Positions 61,051 through 64,000 of a DNA stretch of 64,000 bases are shown in pieces. The translations under genes were made by a program, and so were the position numbers. Numbering within the stretch: position 1 is the first letter of the stretch; the number at the start of each line of letters is the position of its first letter. This DNA comes from JBJMQS01 sp045802605. GTDB lineage: Bacteria; Planctomycetota; Planctomycetia; Gemmatales; Gemmataceae. The notes under the pieces were generated by a model. It was not told where the DNA came from. It made no database searches and worked only from the letters and a program-made list of their open reading frames with translations. The stretch covers positions 15,233-79,232 of the forward strand of contig JBJMQS010000035.1 of NCBI GenBank assembly GCA_045802605.1, in the 5' to 3' direction.

Positions 61051-62145
61051 TTACCAAGCGTCGATGGAGCCATCATCGATCGCTTCGCCGCCATTGCGAG
61101 TCCCCAGGGCCAAGATCACCTTGCGGCCGGCCGTGCTTAATTGCCAGGGGATGAACTTCACCGAGCCGTCGCACATACCCCATTGCGCGCCGCCTGAGTG
61201 GAAGCTCCAGACTCGGAAGTGGTCGCAGTTGCTGCAGCGGCAGGGATCAGCCGCATAGGCGGCCGGGGCCGGACCAGGACGATCATACTTTGGCAGACCC
61301 GGAGTGGTGTTGTTGGCCCAAACGGAATTGGAACACTGGCCCTGGCCAATCTCGCTCGAGAGGCTGCTGCCGCCATCGTGTGGCTCAGCCACACCGACTA
61401 ACATATCTTCGTCCCACGGTGGTCCGGGAGGATTATCCGCCGAACCTGAACTATACCACCAGCCCCAGCGACCGTTATCAATCGACATAGGCCTTTCAAC
61501 GATCATTGCTGTGTATGCGGTGCCATCGGTGATGTCCGCGATTTTGACCTTGGATCGCCAAAACAGCACTCCATCACCCATGATGTTGCCGGCGGGCGTT
61601 TCCACTCCGGAACCCGCCATGCCGGCGTAATCACTTACAGGGGTCGAAGTGCTGAAGTAGTCGCGATACCGCGGGTCCGAGGGGCACCAGAATTGTGGCG
61701 GCTGTTGGACTTTATCCCAACCCTGCCAGCCGCCAGTTCCGTTGGGGTAATTCGTCTGCGGCATTTTGTCGAAGAATGACGACTGTTCGATATAAGGCAA
61801 GATCCACGTCTGCCAACTCGCCACGCGCATCGGCGGGTTAACCATCGCTGTAGAGTTCGGAACTGAAGGGTTCGGAGGATATTGCATCAGCCGTGGGCTG
61901 TTCGGTTTCTGCACATTGGCATCGCCGAGTGCTCCCATGCCGCCGGGACAGAAACAGCCGTTATCACCTTCCAACGCTAGCATCGCCAGCGTCATCTGTT
62001 TGAGATTGTTAGCGCAACTCGAGCGGTAAGAAGCCTCGCGCACCTTTTGCACGGCCGGAAGCAAGAGGCCGATCAAGATGGCGATGATCGCGATCACCAC
62101 CAACAACTCGATAAGGGTAAAACCCCTTCGATCACGAATTTTCAT
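61051..62145 (-). CDS. DUF1559 protein (prepilin-like leader, planctomycete type)
   Basis: 364 residues. N-terminus RRGFTLIELLVVIAIIAILI is a type IV prepilin-like leader with a GFTLIELL processing site. YRSSCANNLKQMTLAMLALE follows. The C-terminus has WGMCDGSVKFIPW, the DUF1559 H-x9-DG motif. An AAGGAG ribosome site lies 5 bases before the ATG (62151-62156). These proteins are abundant in planctomycetes and probably form pseudopilin-like surface structures; the function is not proven. A second copy is 900 bp upstream with a lipoprotein between. Confidence 0.93.
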   Translation of the reverse strand: MKIRDRRGFTLIELLVVIAIIAILIGLLLPAVQKVREASYRSSCANNLKQMTLAMLALEGDNGCFCPGGMGALGDANVQKPNSPRLMQYPPNPSVPNSTAMVNPPMRVASWQTWILPYIEQSSFFDKMPQTNYPNGTGGWQGWDKVQQPPQFWCPSDPRYRDYFSTSTPVSDYAGMAGSGVETPAGNIMGDGVLFWRSKVKIADITDGTAYTAMIVERPMSIDNGRWGWWYSSGSADNPPGPPWDEDMLVGVAEPHDGGSSLSSEIGQGQCSNSVWANNTTPGLPKYDRPGPAPAAYAADPCRCSNCDHFRVWSFHSGGAQWGMCDGSVKFIPWQLSTAGRKVILALGTRNGGEAIDDGSIDAW

Positions 62146-62531
62146 GACGTCTCCTTAGGAGAAAATAAGGTCGCGACGGTCCGGCGAAGTTCGCCATAAC
62201 CGAGCCGGGCCTGATGTAATGAATGTGGAATTTCTGAGGGTCGGCAGGATTCCGATCTTCCACAAGCGTACTTGGTCTCCAGTTTCTATGCAATTAACGC
62301 TCACATTGATCTCACAAAACGAGCTGCTCCCCCAGCGTCGTAGTACAGAGGGAGCGACACAACAATGACGAGTCAGCACCGAAAACCGGACGGTCTCTCC
62401 TTCGGAATTAATAAGTGAGCTTCTGAGACGCGGGAAATTCGATCCAAAAATGCAAAATCCCTGTCCGTCGCCGCAGGGCTAAGGCCAGGGATCTATTCTC
62501 ATTCCGGCATAAAACAATTGTGTCCAACCAA
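62146..62531. other. upstream region of the DUF1559 gene
   Basis: 386 bp without a gene. It holds the ribosome site at 62151-62156, a possible terminator at 62444-62492 and otherwise no recognised promoter or riboswitch. Confidence 0.4.
62444..62492 (-). terminator. possible terminator after the lipoprotein gene
   Basis: ATCCCTG / CAGGGAT pair around a 22-nt GC-rich loop; the minus strand then reads TTTTGCATTTTTGG. A weak stem. Confidence 0.4.
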
Positions 62532-62945
62532 TTATTGCAATTCGATATTATGCGCGTTGGTGCCGCCAGTTACGTTAATTTCCAATCCTGACGTCTCCGA
62601 ACTTAGATACTTATCGGGGATCGGCACCCAATTTTTGGGGTCTGGCAAAGTACTAACATCGACATTTGATGCCCGTCGTCCGGCACTCGCGGCTGGATCG
62701 GGCGGCTTAGGCGAGCCGACAGCGATTTTGGCGTGCCCCTGATAAGGCGTGCGAATTGTATATGTGCCGTCGATGCCAATGGTTCCAGTGACCTCATTGT
62801 TGTCATCAAATCTCAGTAGCACGAACCCAGTAATCAAGGGCTTATTTTGATAGCTCACTTTTCCTGTAACAGTTGTTTCTTTTGGACCGCCGCAGCCGAA
62901 AAGACAAATGGCTGCCATCGCGGAAAAAACAGTATGTCGTCGCAT
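62532..62945 (-). CDS. small lipoprotein, carboxypeptidase-regulatory-like domain
   Basis: 137 residues from ATG 62945. Lipoprotein signal SAMAAICLFGCGG gives a lipobox Cys at about residue 18. The mature part has GKVSYQNKPLITGFVLLRFDD and GTYTIRTPYQGHAKIAVGSP, a beta-sandwich like the carboxypeptidase regulatory or transthyretin-like domain. It sits between two DUF1559 genes on the same strand, a common planctomycete arrangement, so it may be part of the same surface structure. Confidence 0.82.
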   Translation of the reverse strand: MRRHTVFSAMAAICLFGCGGPKETTVTGKVSYQNKPLITGFVLLRFDDNNEVTGTIGIDGTYTIRTPYQGHAKIAVGSPKPPDPAASAGRRASNVDVSTLPDPKNWVPIPDKYLSSETSGLEINVTGGTNAHNIELQ

Positions 62946-62970
62946 TTGGGAAACCTGCCGAAAACGAAAT

Positions 62971-63000
62971 CGGGCGACGCCTTCCATCAGGCGTCGCCCG
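62971..63000 (-). terminator. intrinsic terminator after the second DUF1559 gene
   Basis: GGGCGACGCC / GGCGTCGCCC stem with a short loop; the minus strand continues GATTTCGTTTT. It is nearly identical to the hairpin at 61005-61034. Confidence 0.72.
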
Positions 63001-63013
63001 CTAATATACGAAA

Positions 63014-64000
63014 TCACCAAGCGTCGATAGTGCCGTCATCGATCGCTTCGCCGCCATTGCGAGTCCCCAAGGCCAAGATGACCTTGCGGCCGGCGCTGGT
63101 TACTTGCCAGGGGATGAACTTCACCGAGCCGTCGCACATGCCCCACTGCGCGCCACCGTTGTGGAAGCTCCAGACGCGGAAGTGATCACAGTTGCTGCAG
63201 CGGCAGGGATCCGCCGCATAGCTGGCCGGAGGTGGGCCAGGACGGTCATACTTCGGTAGACCTGGTGTCGTGTTGTTGGCCCATATGGAATTGGAACACT
63301 GGCCTTGGCCAATTTCGCCCGAGAGGCTGCTGCCGCCATCATGCGGCTCAGCCACACCGACGACCATATCTTCGTCCCACGGTGGTCCAGGAGGATTGCT
63401 CACTGAGAGTGAACTGTACCACCAACCCCACCGGCCATTGTCGATCGACATGGGCCGCTCGGCAATCATCGCCGTGAATGCCGTGCCGTCGGTAATGTCG
63501 GCAATCTTGACTTTGGATCGAAAGAAGAGCACCCCATCACCCATGATATTGCCGCTGGGATTTTCCACTCCCGAGCCGGCGATACCGGCATAATCAGTGA
63601 CCGGAGTCGACGTACTGAAATAGTCCCGATAGCGAGGATCGGAGGCACACCAGAATTGGGGCGGCTGTTGGACATGATCCCACCCTTGCCAACCACCAGT
63701 GCCGCTGGTGTAATTCGTCGAGGGCATTTTGTCGAAGAAAGCCGCCTGCTCGATATAAGGCAAGATCCACGTCTGCCAACTGGCTACGCGCATCGGTGGG
63801 TTAACTGTCGTGTTCACGCCCGCAACGGAGGGATTGGGAGCAAAGGTGGTTAACCGTGGGCTGTTCGGTTTCTGAACATTGGCATCACCCAGCGCACCCA
63901 TGCCGCCGGGACAGAAATATCCACGATCACCTTCCAGGGCCAACATCGCCAAAGTCATCTGTTTGAGATTGTTGGCGCAACTTGAGCGGTAGGAAGCTTC
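63014..64000 (-). CDS. DUF1559 protein, second copy (5' truncated by the window)
   Basis: The frame is open to the window edge; EASYRSSCANNLKQ near the edge shows the N-terminal prepilin-like leader lies just outside. The visible 328 residues are highly similar to the first copy, including QTWILPYIEQ, GDGVLFFRSKVKIADITDG and the C-terminal WGMCDGSVKFIPW. Tandem paralogues separated by a lipoprotein gene suggest duplication of the pair. Confidence 0.92.
   Translation of the reverse strand, partial: EASYRSSCANNLKQMTLAMLALEGDRGYFCPGGMGALGDANVQKPNSPRLTTFAPNPSVAGVNTTVNPPMRVASWQTWILPYIEQAAFFDKMPSTNYTSGTGGWQGWDHVQQPPQFWCASDPRYRDYFSTSTPVTDYAGIAGSGVENPSGNIMGDGVLFFRSKVKIADITDGTAFTAMIAERPMSIDNGRWGWWYSSLSVSNPPGPPWDEDMVVGVAEPHDGGSSLSGEIGQGQCSNSIWANNTTPGLPKYDRPGPPPASYAADPCRCSNCDHFRVWSFHNGGAQWGMCDGSVKFIPWQVTSAGRKVILALGTRNGGEAIDDGTIDAW

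Overview
The window is about 60% GC bacterial chromosome from a planctomycete. The best evidence is the tandem DUF1559 proteins at the right end, which have a type IV prepilin-like N-terminus and a C-terminal CDG motif. A Cys-rich small secreted protein, a ligase-associated repair operon, a scattered complex I locus and many large palindromic repeats between genes fit this. I cannot place it below phylum. I saw no rRNA, tRNA or CRISPR.

Layout. 0-5.2 kb: the end of a DUF5996 protein, an OprO/OprP-like porin with a small Cys-rich exported protein, a cytochrome P450 and a CX5R phosphatase. 5.4-10.3 kb: an APC permease fused to two UspA domains and a secreted M28 peptidase with PA and PDZ domains. 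10.5-19 kb: six complex I membrane subunits in the order nuoH-J-K-L-M-N (nuoI absent), then a small helical protein. 19-25.8 kb: TatD, a small membrane protein divergent from a YozE-like protein, an SbmA/BacA-like ABC protein, a DJ-1/PfpI protein, a membrane protein, lipoprotein MsrB and a GT87-like membrane protein. 25.9-31.7 kb: LigD with the domain order ligase-phosphoesterase-polymerase, a PRC-barrel exported protein, several small genes, a TM2 protein and a PhyH-family dioxygenase. 31.8-37.1 kb, minus strand: a MacB-like permease, DUF3109, an ATP-grasp ligase, a VOC protein, a hypothetical protein, a MacA/HlyD adaptor and a small beta-rich protein. 37.2-43 kb, minus strand: the four-gene ligase-associated repair operon (exonuclease, ligase, Lhr-type helicase, PdeM), joined by 4-nt overlaps. 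43-47.2 kb: an acyltransferase-like protein, a RAYT/IS200-like transposase and a large membrane patatin. 47.4-51.1 kb: a lysine 2,3-aminomutase followed by two ATP-grasp ligases. 51.2-57.8 kb: an OBAP/DUF1264 protein, an FdhF/YdeP-type molybdoenzyme, Ndk, Def, a ParB-domain protein, MurB and an FtsQ-like protein. 58-60.9 kb: a minus-strand cluster of small and large terminase-like proteins and an ABC ATPase-GNAT protein split by a frameshift in an A9 run. 61-64 kb: DUF1559, a lipoprotein and a second DUF1559 running off the window.

The main themes are two. First, there are two independent ATP-dependent ligase repair systems (LigD and the ligase/Lhr/PdeM/exonuclease operon). Second, at least six families of palindromic repeats are present, lying between genes, at convergent gene ends, and in one case inside a coding sequence as an in-frame 18-codon insert. 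A RAYT-like transposase in the same window is a candidate mobiliser. The least explained system is the terminase / ABC-GNAT / ParB-domain neighbourhood at 55.6-60.9 kb. A second candidate is the kamA plus twin ATP-grasp locus.
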